64,000 nt of DNA from Plazaster borealis. Its lineage: Eukaryota > Echinodermata > Asteroidea > Forcipulatida > Labidiasteridae. The notes beneath the pieces were generated by a model that had not been told where the DNA came from, ran no database searches, and was given only the letters and a program-made list of their open reading frames with translations. Made by a program: the position numbers and the translations under genes. Within the stretch, counting starts at the first letter, position 1. Every line of letters starts with the position of its first letter. The stretch lies in contig CM037472.1 in NCBI GenBank assembly GCA_021014325.1, positions 23,421,063 to 23,485,062 of the forward strand. Reading direction: 5' to 3'. Below are positions 1 through 12,700 of the stretch, piece after piece.

Positions 1-213
1 TTCTGTGAATAAAAATGATGCGGGAGAAGTTTACTCGTATACCCCCATGTCCATTAGCGAATCAGCACATCTGCTTTACGCGGTATTAACTGGACTTTGG
101 GCACATTGTCAATAAAGGCAATGTTCCACTGAAAAGTTCTGAATGAAATTGAGGTAAAAACAAAAAGTAATAATAATAATTAGGTAAATGGAAAAACATT
201 TATACGTGGATGT

Positions 214-530
214 TTTAAAGGTATCGTACACGTTTGGTAATGACTCAAAACATTGTAGGAAACAACTCCCTCTGAAGTAACGTAGTTTTTGAGAAAGAGG
301 TAATTTCTCACTAAAATAATAAAAACTTCTTGCAAGAAGTTTTTATTTCTATATGAAAGCACACAAATTTGTACAACAAGGGTGTTTTTTCTTTCATCAT
401 TTTCTTGCAACTTCGATGACCAATTGAGCCCAAATTTTCACAGGCTTCGGTTATTTTATGCATAAGTTGGGATACACCAAGTGAGAACACTGGTCTTTGA
501 CAATTTCCAAACGTGTTCAGTGCCTTTAAA
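214..530 (-). mobile_element. Family A MITE, copy 1
   Basis: Ends are TTTAAAGGTATCGTACACG and CGTGTTCAGTGCCTTTAAA. It shares the central CTTCTTGCAAGAAG palindrome with other copies and has lost an internal block present elsewhere. It lies in the Vsx intron after exon 3. Strand is set by the end with GGCACTG...GTCAAAGACCAG as left. Confidence 0.85.
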
Positions 531-584
531 TTGATATTTCTTCTTCTTCTAATTTTGAGGTTTGGGGGTATATTGTAAGCGTAC

Positions 585-708
585 CTGAATCCGGTCTTCT
601 GGTAAGTCGGTTTTGAGGGCAAGCATCTCACGGGCGTACACGTCCGGATAGTGGGCATCGGTAAACGCCTTCTCAAGTTCGTCCAGTTGGTAGCTTGTGA
701 AGATGGTC
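585..708 (-). CDS. Vsx: Vsx coding exon 3 (homeodomain positions 5-46)
   Basis: A 124-base exon after CTTCATGACAG, ending ATTCAG|GTACGC. It encodes the last base of Arg190 and residues 191-231, which are helices 1 and 2 and the turn of the homeodomain, ending LPEDRIQ at position 46. Similarity to Vsx2 is very high ([17 protein letters not shown]). An in-frame read-through past the donor gives no WFQNRR, which confirms the intron. A family A MITE begins 54 bases beyond the donor, and a tRNA-like SINE head lies about 70 bases before the acceptor. Confidence 0.95.
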
Positions 709-3700
709 CTGTCATGAAGAGATATACAATTCATAATGTTTGAGGATACTTCTTTGAAAACCCGTATATAAGGTCACCGTGGTCAAGTGGGTTAGACTGC
801 GTGACTAGCAATCACAAGGTTGTGGTTCGAATCCGGCCAAGCTAACCACTGATTTCACAATGACTAGAATAAGTAAATGTCGTCTAGTTACTGAAGTCCA
901 TTTTTTTTTCTTCAGTTCATCATCATAGACGTTAAACCAATGTTTGTATGAGAGAGATTGGCTGTTGCCAGTTTGGCGTTTATATCCCCATGTGGGAGCT
1001 TTGCCGATTTCCCTTGTCAGGAAGATCATCTAAACAAACAAACAAACAAACAAACACCCCAACAAACAAACAAACACCCCAACAAACAAACAAACAAACA
1101 AACACCCCAACAAACACCCCAACAAACACCCCCAACAAACACCCCAACACACCAACACTCCCGATATGGTTTATAATATTCGAAACGGCTACACAGAGAA
1201 ACAAAGGAAATTATCTTACAAATATTGGAAGGTATAAACAAATCCTCAAGAAAAAGGTTGCAGTTTCAACTGTTACCCGGTATTCTATACTGCTTGCATG
1301 CGTGTGTACTGAACTAACTTATAACACCGTAACAGTGTGTTTAACGTACACTTTTCTTTCTTTCTTTTTAAAAATAAAACAAACGTTCATCTGGAAAACA
1401 ATGTATATAGATCTGTCATTGTTAAAAACATAAATCATTAGGTAATGCAATAAATGTCACATCCGTATTTCTTTAAATCTTAACACCTATTTCGTGTTAA
1501 TGGTATTTTGGTTGAATTGAAGCTTAAATTACTGTGAAACACCCGGCTGCAATACTGCGTTCATAAAACAAGCAATTCACAGGACTGATTAATGTCTAGT
1601 TTAATGCTTTCACAATATCCAATCTCAATTTGTTGACCTTACATCTCAAAAGAGAAAAGTACGGTAGCTCCGAGAGGTCATAGTAAGTTGAAGCGAAATG
1701 TTATATTTTTCCATATTATTTCGTTTTGCCAATGATTTTGACCCCAGACGCGTACCCCGGACACCACACCTCAAGTTCCACACTTATCAATTTCGAGTGT
1801 TCTGCGTCTTGCAATGTGGCCCGCAAGAAGAATAATGTGTTCCTTAAATGGTCTGTATACGTTTGGTAATTACTCATAAAATTCATGGCAATATAAACTT
1901 ACTTGGCAAGAAGTACAGCAGCTTCTGATATAAAGCATTTTGAGAAACATTTCACTTTGAAATAATGTGGTTATGGAAAAATATATAAGTTTTTATCCAA
2001 AAAAATTTGAATCTGAGAAGCGTTTCTGTCAGAAACGTTTCTTAGATTATGTATTCCAATTGCAGATTATTCTTCCTATAGGTGGACATACCGCTCCAGA
2101 TTTTCGGCAATATCTCAAAAACGCTACCACCTTTTGAAATGAATTTTTCACAGATTAGTTTGTATCTATCAACTATATAGAATTGAAACAAACAGTGGGT
2201 TCCAATTACAAAACGTATACAATCCCTTTAAAACCTTCAAGTAACTAATGATCTTCAACATAAATTGAGCATCGCCTATAATAATGGATGTAGGCCTATC
2301 AGACAAAACAACTACATGTATTTGTTGCACTCTATATAGGCGCGAACCAAGCAATGGCGTCCCTGATTTGACCATGGGCGAAGCGAATTCATTGCGCCGT
2401 GATTTGACGAGCCTCAGCCGTCAGTCAGAATGTCCGAGCCCGCCAAAATTGGCTCAACAAGACTAAACATTTCCGATAACTGACAGCTAACGTTCCACTA
2501 ATTGGCGGAGGCGAATAACGCAAAAAGGAAAGTTGGCGATAAAAAACAGAGAGGAGAGAGTGGTTTTGTTTTTACGAGACAAGACGTCAAGATAAGTGAG
2601 AGGGGCATTTCCAGCCTCAAGCAACGGCTGGCTTCTGCCTGAGAGTCTTCGCTCACTACTAACAGCCGGAATGCCTAGTAGCCGTCACCCCGGTGCTGTA
2701 TGTCCACGCTGTCCGACATATACCAAAACCTCAAGTGTTTGTTAAACAAACAACTGACAAACGAAAGTCACCAAACATCAATTTGTTAAAATATTATCCT
2801 GACAAATTGCCAGCCACTTTGGTTAATCAGGAAGGCAACCGCTCGGATCACACTTGACATGAAGTTGGTGATCTTAGCTTTCCGTTGGTTCAAGTTGTCC
2901 CCTTATTTCAATTGCATGCAATCTGTACATATGTATTTTTGATAATTAAACTCTGAAGGGTAATGACACCGATTTTCGGGAGGACAAATCTATCTTTCTC
3001 TCGACTTCAAAGAAATACACCAAACCCCAACTTGAGACTTATCAATTTAGGTGGTCTTTTTTTTCTTTCTCGAGAAAACGATTCGTGTTTTGTTATGGAT
3101 TTATCGACGCTAGGTCCGTTTTTTGCCGATTTGACCGGAACATTTTGATCTAAATTGTAAATAGCTATTAATTTAGATTCGATAAAGCTATAAAGCTTTT
3201 ATTTATGGTATTGCAGGAAAGAAAACCATCCAATAATAAGTGGTAGTTTTATTAAAAACTAAAAGAATTATTGTCGAGACCCCGACACTATTTCACGTCC
3301 ATCAGCCATGCAAACAATATTGTGCATACCCTTTGTGCATTGTCTGTGGCACATGTAAAAGTTGTTGTACATGTACGTCTTTTGTTTTGAAACAGAATCA
3401 TCTGTCAAAATTCGTGCAGAGAAAAAGGTAAGTACAACCAATTCTTTCGGCAAAAATCGGGCTATACCACTTTAAATGGAACCAGTACGTAGTCAAGTTT
3501 GTGGGACAGTTTTATCGCGCCTAGATGGCGATAATCCAGATTCAAATAATTTGCCGGATATTTGGTACTTGTAAACTTGCTAAAAGCTTTTAGAATGAAA
3601 TGCTCTTTTATTATCCTCGATCCTCACCAATCAAGAATAATACCGTTGATCAACCCCTCATTTCAAACACGTAACACGTCATTACAGGTCAGGGTTCTGG

Positions 3701-6700
3701 AGTGAACAATAACGTCGAGCTGCAAGTGTCTCGTGGGGAAAAAAACGTTTACCAATATCTGCCAAGTGCCAAAACGTAATTGGTTTTGAAGTTTACCAAT
3801 ATCCGACAAGTGCAAAACGTAATTGGTATTGAACGCCTCTTTCCGAATCCAACTTGGAACCATTTCATTTGTGTACTATGGGTATTTGGATCACTGGCAA
3901 GAAAACATGAACACTATTTATGCCTTCAAATTTCATCTACGAAGGACATCGGGCATGCAAATTTTCAGCTGATTCTATAGTTTTCTTGCAAATAAAAAAG
4001 TTGCATTTCTGAAACATGTAAGATGCTCGTCATTAATCAACGAGAATAATTCTAGCAATGGGACTTTGTTTATGACATTCGGGCCCATGTTATGTTTATT
4101 TGTACAAATGAAATATTTAACCAGTTCTCGCTGCTGATTCACCGCTGCTGACTGTAGACCTATATATGTGAAATAATATCTTTAAAGTAGAATTTCTTCT
4201 CCCAACTGAGGTACAGCAGTAGTTCCAACAACCAAGCCGACCCGTGTATTCTGATCAAATTAGGGTTGAATTTGGTCCATTTGCCCCGGGCTATATCTGG
4301 TGAAGACCCCGAATATTTCACGGACGATCACCTCCCGTTTGCTTGACTTGCTCCATGCGATGTAAAGTGTGCAAGACATTAAGCTTCAATATTAACTGAT
4401 AAAGGAGAATATCAGACGGTTTTATTTTCTTTATTCTTAAAATATTTGTGTCAGTTAACCAGATTTTTTGCCCCTTCTTCATATATTGAAGAAGACAAGA
4501 TTGTGGAAGGATAACGTGGTTATACTGAGAGTGTCTAGGAAGCTGTCAGTGCCATTGGCTGTCCATGATTTGCATCAAATTTCTCCTTACTAACTCATCG
4601 ATGGTTCCTCATTTTGTTTACAACACACAGACATATAGGCCAAAGAGAACACAAGACATGACCTATGTATAATCATACCAACTTGTGCACCTGAGTAAAA
4701 TCTCATTATAAAAAAATGCTGTTATTTACGCATTAATTTTAAAAGATGTTTTGTGATTAAAACACTAGAATGAAAGAGCACAACAGTTTGTTGGGCCTTT
4801 AAAGGAACTGTACACGTTTGGTAATTACTCAAAATATATATTAGCATAAAAACTTACTTAGTAACAAGCACCAGAGAGCTGTTGATAGTATAAAACTTTG
4901 TGAGAAACGACTCCTCTGAAGTAACGTAGTTTTCGAGAAAGAGGTAATTTCTCACTAAAATAATAAAAGACTTCAGGCCTGAAGCCTTTTATTCGTATCT
5001 GGAAACACACAAATTTGTACAACAAGGGTGTTTTTTCTTTCATCATTTTCTTGCAACTTCGATGACAAATTGAGCCCAAATTTTCACAGGCTTGTTATTT
5101 TATGCCTTTGTGGGATACACCAAGTGAGAATACTGGTCTTTGACAATTACCAAACGTGTCCAGTGCCTTTAAGGAAAAAGGACAAGAAGATTCAGCGATG
5201 ACTGCCTTGTATCGATTGACTCTCATATGGATCAAACTGACTTGCATTGAGTGATGTTGACTCTATTTGGGTCAATAATCTAACCCCAAGAAAATATTTC
5301 GAACATATATGTGTTTCTGATCGATAACAAGGTTCAATTTAATTTGTACAAGTTACTTCGGAGTTTCAGAAGCCGCCTTCCATTCTTATTCACTCACCTG
5401 TGTCGCCGTTTCTTTCGTTTCTTTTTCCCACCGGCAACCATACTGGCTTGCTGATTAGGGGGCGGGGATTGGCTGTGCAGAAGCCCGGTGTGTCTGGTAC
5501 CCATGTTGTCATCACTGCTCTCTGTTACATCTGAAATAGACAGAAATACATACAGGTGTTCTGTTTTAAATTGGGCGGGAAATAAGTATAGAAAATGTCC
5601 ACCTCAGATCTGATTCATTAATATATATTTTGTATGTATGTAGGCCTATGTTGTATGTATGTTTGATATGTGTGTATAGGCCTATATGTATTTATATATT
5701 TATCTATTTATTTATTTATTCATCTGTATGTGTATTTATTAATAATGAATTGATTGATTGATTGATTGATTGATTTGTACTAATTTATATTTTATCTTAT
5801 TATTTATTTTCAATTTGTTTATTATAATTGTTTATTTATTTATTCATCTATTTATTTATTTATTTTGGGGGGTCCCTTTCTATGCTTGGAAAGAGAATTT
5901 GGAATATTATAAATTATTGTACATGTATGAAATCGGACATAAAAGTCCAAATCTTCTCGGAAATGATAGGATTTCTCGCAGAAACATTTTCACAACGAGG
6001 TTTTTCTTATTCCTATATAATGACTGTAGCCCCTCGACTCTCTTGCAGTTGTTTGTGTGGGCGATCCTATTAATTTCAGCTAAAAAAGAAGACATAACAT
6101 TCAGCCGTCTGGTAATTACCCCTATACTCATTCATTACGAATGAAATTGTGAACAACCCCGTGCGTCAGCTATAACAAGTTCTGTTTTTGTTTGACTTCT
6201 AAATTCAAACTTACGTCACAATGGTCACAATGGTCAATATCATATGTGGGTATCAGAACGACTTAACAAGCCGAGTGTAACGTCGGTCTGGACAGTGGTT
6301 ACCGGTAGTTAAAGGCACTGAACACGTTCGGTAATTGTCAAAGACCAGTATTCTCACTTCATGTATCCCAACATATGCATAAAATAACAAGCCTGTGAAA
6401 ATTTGGGCTCAATTGGTTGTTGAAGTTGCACGAAAATGATGAAAGAAAAAACATCCTTGTTGTACAAATTTGTGTGCTTTCAGATAGGAATAAAAACTTC
6501 TTGCAAGAAGTTTTTATTATTTTAGTGAGAAATTACCTCTTTCTCAAAAACTACATAACTTTAGAGGGAGTCGTTTCTCACAATGCTTTATACTATCAGC
6601 AGCTCTCCGTTGCTCGTTACCAAGTCAGTTTTTATGCTAATATATATTTTGAGTAATTACCAAACAAAAAAATGACAAATTCCTACCATCCAGATAGGCC

Positions 6701-9700
6701 GATGGATACGATCCCCTCACTACCACCCTGTACCGAATCAATTTAGGAAAAATATGCGAGAAAAAATAACCTAATTTCATAATAAAAAAAAATTATCAAC
6801 TCAATTTAACAGGTAATTTTACTTGTCGGAATGGACCCTTGCCAGTTTTTTTTTATCAGGCGTTGTTAAATCGTCTGGTAGATTAAAGGCAACTGCGTAA
6901 CCCTTAAGTGAAGTCACGACCCACAAAAAGCATCACGGGAGCCCCACCCCTAAAGTCAACCCATTGTGTCTGCCGCGGCTTCAGTCCTTAAAATAACATT
7001 GCTGCCGGTCCCCGCAATTGTGCAAGAGATGAGACCGCGCCTCAGCATTGTGTACCCTCCTCCGAAGATCTCATTATTTGGTCTAGGCCCATATCTCAAT
7101 TCGTGATTCGATTAAGTGCCCGCCAAAGAAAGAGGTTGGTTAAAAAACAACACATGAAGAAAAACTTGTTTTGAAGAAAAATGTAATTATTCTAATGTAG
7201 ATGTAAAAAAAAAAACAGAAAAATGAACAGCTTTTAAAATAAAGACTGTCGTATATTGCTCGGCCCTGAACGAGGCTAGAAAGGCTCTGCGAAGCGAATT
7301 TAGGTCGGCAGACCTATTTCTGAACAAGTTATGCCCATGTTATCGAGTTAAGCCATTTAGACCTGCAGAAAAGGGGGTTATGCCATGGAAAATGCTACCA
7401 TATATTTTGTTATCATTATCTAAGTAACACGCTTCTGACAATGTATCGGAGCAGCGGGTAGTATTGTCGTTGGTAAGCGTCAACTGGTGCACGAGATTGT
7501 TGCGATTTAATAAAGCCATCTGTAAAACCTCAGCCCATCAGAAAAAGAAATGACTTCAAATTTATTAATTTGTGAACCTTTTAAATTTCCGGCGGCCACG
7601 CTTGATCAGAGCATTTGCCAGGTCTCTTTCAACAACAGAGAATTAACTAAAAAATGAGACGATTTTTGACTTTCAAGTCACGTGAATGTGATGTCACCTG
7701 ATTTTCATGAAAGGTCCCCATGTTGAAGTGGATGCATTGTCTCTTTATAGTTTGTATTTCTGTTTCCATCTTTGCTATTCTATTTGTTTTTCTTCCCTGC
7801 ATTTATCTGCTACATTAGAACACCAGTTCTGGTTCAAACCCCAGCGGATACCCGATGTTTGTCACTTTAAGCCTACGACTTCACCGGATCTTCTGCCTGC
7901 GTGGCTTGGACTTAAAGGATGCAATGTGATCCCATCCCATGGGCCCGTATATCTGGAGTGTTCGCACAGTGGCAAAACGCGTTTGGGGGTTTAACCGCAC
8001 AGACACCAAGATAATTCCCCTAAAAGAGAATCGCCACATTTGGCTGCATCTTCGACACCGAAAGCACTTATAATTCTACGGCTGGACGGAGTCAGCTAAT
8101 GCACGGGGAGTAGGCGAATACAGTTTGGGCAGTGAAACAAGACCAAAATTCCCCGCATGACGGGACTACCTGATGGGGTCTGAATGGGAACTATTCTACA
8201 GGCGGAAGTGGTAATAACCTCAATTGACGCGATGAACAAGAGTTAAAATAGGTTAATTTGATAGAGATCGCTGATATTACGTTCATATCTTGCTGGAGAT
8301 GGTTTCCTGACATGACGTTCTCACTGATAATTCGATTAAAGACATCAAATACTTCAGCAACACGGTCCACAGAATCCCACCGTGCAGTTGTTTAAAGACA
8401 ACTTGCAGAATATACGGAGAAAGTCAGATGTTACTGTTCACGGACAGTTTTCTTTATTTTTATTTTTATTTTGGGGGAGATAAAATGGCACATTCAGGGA
8501 AAAGGAATCAAGTTAAGTGTAAAGTGGAGAACAACATGGTAGAATTAGGTGATCCTCTCTGGTATACTCAAATGAAAATGCAGAAGAATGCAGTTCTTCT
8601 AGCTCTTATACGCACCGATAGGATTATGTAGTTCTTATTATATTAAAGTTAAGTTTTGAAGGTAAATGTGGTTGGGGGTTTTTCTCTTTTAATTTCTGAA
8701 TGATTTTTGTCCCACTCTTTTATAAAAGTTTGATCGTTATGAATGAAAAATATTCTGAAATTATTAATATTATGGAAATATATTTAAATGGCTGTTTGAT
8801 TTTTACCTTGATGCTGAAATGAGGAGATTTTAATAATGAAATAAACAGAGCAAGAATATCATTGCAATCCGGTTTTGAAAAGAAAAAACAAAAAATAGGT
8901 CAACCTACACTCCAAAGCACATATAACTCATTTCGGGACATTGTGGCATTACCTACCTCCATAAAGCAAGGACCAAACTACATTACAACCAGCACATCGA
9001 TCATTAACGTTATTTCCATCCTGACATTGACCAAAAATATCTTCAGTGAAATTCGAAGGGAGTGAGAGAGCTTTCGACTTCCTTATTAAAAAGTCCGTCT
9101 AAGAATTACCTAAATTTCTTCGTACACGGCTCAATTATTCTTCTTTTACTGATTTGTACAAAATGGTTGGCGGCAGGGAGTGAGATGCCTTATCCATCAT
9201 GTCTTATTGTTGGGGACTGATAGTCCTCGCAGTGTGGCGGGAGACCTGCTCATGCAGAAGCGACATAATTACTCTGCGATACACGGATAGCGATGCAATT
9301 TCTCCATATTATCATTTTTATAGCCCATGCAGTGATTGCCTTTGCTGCTATTCCTTTTGATTTCTTCCCTCTTCCTCCTCTCCAAGCCGACTCTCTCTAT
9401 CTATATCTCGCTTCCCTTCAGACATCTTTCAAAAGACCACACAAGTCTGCAAGGGGCCGAGGGGCCGGCACCAGACCACCCCCTGACCTTGGCTGTATGT
9501 AAAAGATCCAAAATAATTTTGAAAGCAAGATGTGTTCATTAGTTACGTTTCTGGAGGATGTGTGGTTTCTTTGTTATTGCTCACGAACAAGAATAGGTCT
9601 ATTCATCCACCATCGACACCACCAAACACTTCTCGTCGATGCGATTCCCACTCCGGTTTTTTTCTTCTTGTTCTTCTTGTTCTTCTTCTTCTTCTTCGCC

Positions 9701-12700
9701 CCTTTACGTTTATACCAAAGTCCAAGGACTACTTATTTCATTTTGCCTTTCATGGGTTAGCTGATTTACCGCGGGGACGAGCATCAGCGACACATACCTC
9801 GCTCTCTCTCTTTTAGCCGTTTATTTCCGACAAAAGGAGTCGACCTTGTGGGATTCCACCCAAACATTTTCGTGCAGAGTCACGGGTCTGTAATTGCTCG
9901 TTACAATAATGCGAAGAATGGCCGTTTCCCTAAAAATTTCCCACTCGATAATGTGTATAATTCGCTGCCCTTAAATTCTTGCAAAACTGCTAACTCGATC
10001 AAGCCTGACTAGAGCACTTAGACAATTCAAGGAATGCATCACTTCCCCCTACACAAGGTGGCATTTGTTTCAGAAACACACGAATTTCTGTTCTTTTTTT
10101 CGACCAATACCTCAGAAATGCATTAAATCTTTAATTGCAACACGTCAAAAAGGCCCAGCACAATACACAATGTCTACCTGCAATTCTGTGAGTACAAACA
10201 CACGTGAAAACTAAACGAATTACGACACCGGGCAATCTCAGTTCCGTCAAATGAAAACATGCTCCGTGGAAAGGTTTTTACCGGCCTCCTAATTGGTCAA
10301 AAGTTCGGCATTCTAATGAAACACTCCGAGTTGACTGAATAAACGGTACACGGACTCTCACGGTGTGTAAGCCACACTTTTGACCAATCAGAGCGTCTGC
10401 TTAAACCCGCCATGTTACGGTTTCAACCAATTGAAGGGAGGTCATTATGGATGTGGGTTGTACTACGTGGAGGAAGGTCGGGTTGGTCTAGTTGCGTTAT
10501 ACGTTTCGAGCCTCGTTTCGATTACATTGTGGTGACGAAAAACAAGATAGGTGCACCACAATACAGATGTATTGGTTGTAATTCTGGAATATCACATATG
10601 GCTTATGACCATTGCAGCAATTGTTCATCTCTACCCAGTATGTGGGAATAGAGGGAAGGGAAACAACCGCCCGACTGCTTGATACCGGTACTGATGACTG
10701 CCGAGCGATGGCAACATTTTACAAATTTGATCTATGGAGTGCGAAAAGGGGTAAAAGAAAACAACTTTTTATAGTGCCCTCTGTGATGGGCCGGTGAGAA
10801 ATGCAGCCCAGCTCCAGAGTCATACACTTTAAAGTGTAGAAAAGTCAGAAGCTGTAAATATGGCTATGATAGCCCTGTGCTGTCATCATTCGTAGTTTGT
10901 GTTTTTACCCGTTAGGTCAGCGCAAGTTTGTGGTTATTTGTAAAATACGATCGCGTCCATGTAACCACGTTGTGTCATGTTGCAGCGTGTAAATTGAAAA
11001 CCTATTTGTGAAATTGAAATGTAGAAAATGATAGCCCTTCGGTGACATCTGCTCGAAAGTATCGGAGACGCCAACCACCTCGTGGACGGCATTAATAGTG
11101 CACTTGGCTAATTTTCAAGATGTCTACCGTTTCTTGCCGTGGGCCCTGTAACTGGCTAATCCCATGCGCAATGTTATTATACTCTAGATTAAGAAGTGTC
11201 GATCACACCGTCCCATTAGTATTCCTACGCCTTGTGAAAAAGAAGGCCGCTACGAGGTATGAGTATGTAACGCAGGGTAATGCTCATGTCTACGGTTTCT
11301 CACGCACACGAAAACAAACATCTGCGGGCAAAGCTAATTCGATCATGTTAGGAAATCAATAACGTTGTTCACAAGTAAGAACGGTGTAAAAACGTGGAGT
11401 AAACTAGCCTTTTTAGTTCTAGCAAGTTGACCTGTGAAATTGAATTTATCAGGGCTTTTTCTGTCTCTCCGGCTCCGATGAAATTGTCTAACAGGATCTC
11501 ACCGCAATCAGCGTAATTGAATTTTTGGCTGCAGCCTCTTCCCCGGAGTTCGGGCTAACAGAGCCATAATTAAACTAATCTCAATATTACCGCTGGCTGC
11601 GAAATTTGATTTTGTGGGCGGGCAAGGATGTGTAATAATTGCTAAGTGAAAGTGGCCCTCCTGATCGGGTGTCCGGGCCCTTTGGATTGGGACACTTGTA
11701 CGATTAATCGAGTCAACACGTTTGAGGAACGACTTGAAAAGAGACTCTGATATTACAAACGCAAACCTGGTCGCGTCTTACGTGTACATGTGTGTGTTAA
11801 CACTAAAAGTATACCCACTCATTCCACTAACTAGATTAACACTCGCAGGATCAACGATTCGCACTCACTCTAACTAACTGACCAATTTCCAGAGAGCACG
11901 GGGGACACAAAACAAGATAACCTCTCTGGCCAATTGTTCTAGGAAGTAGGTTGATTCACACCGCGGATGGTTGTTTTTTTTTACCTTCAGAGGTTAATGA
12001 AGTAATTTTGGCGCGTAAAGCGTATACGCTTATGTTCCATGGGTCGATATTGACAAGTACCGCCGGCGTATGAAGCCGAATCTCGGCTATGTGCTGACAG
12101 TAAATGGCGCAACCTAATCAACAGATATGGCCGTGCATACTCACTTTATAGCCCGACAGGAACCACGCGGCCAATCTCGCGTTATGGCCACTTGACTCTG
12201 GAGAACTTGCACCGCGGCGGCCCTGCCCGCTCCGAGGGCAGACACTTTACGGAATTGAAACATGTAAGCGTAATTTGATTCGCTTCGATCCGCCATGTTA
12301 TTGAATTAACGCGGCGTGAAAGGTTCCTGAATAACCGCGGAACCAATCGGTGCGAAATTAATTCCAAATCCGATCGTGTGCTAGCACGCAATTCCCGATT
12401 CTAATCCATGTTACGACAAGGATTTGTCGAACAGTGTAAGATAGCTAAGTGCAGGCTGTATAGTGCATACTAGTCCAGACATTACTATATCGGCCAGCCA
12501 CACTTTTGGCTTTTTCCTGCTATATCCATCCGGGCGTAGAATACCCCGGTGTCCCACACTGCCCTAAACTGCCTCCATCTTCGAATCAATATTTGGTCAA
12601 ATTAACGCATGGATTTCCCTTGTAGTTTTTGCTAGCACCATAACTTGATAAGGTAATCACACGCAACAACTCCCCGGCTTTCCCGCGCCTGGAGCAGCTC

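Noticed and set aside
776..850. A functional tRNA gene
   Set aside because: A and B boxes and an anticodon-like arm are visible, but the 5' and 3' ends do not form an acceptor stem. A SINE head explains it better.
948..1433. 161-residue open frame across the CAAA repeat
   Set aside because: The Thr/Asn/Lys run is a translation of the minisatellite.
5770..6144. 124-residue hydrophobic open frame as a membrane protein
   Set aside because: The frame is made by a TTTA microsatellite and low-complexity sequence.
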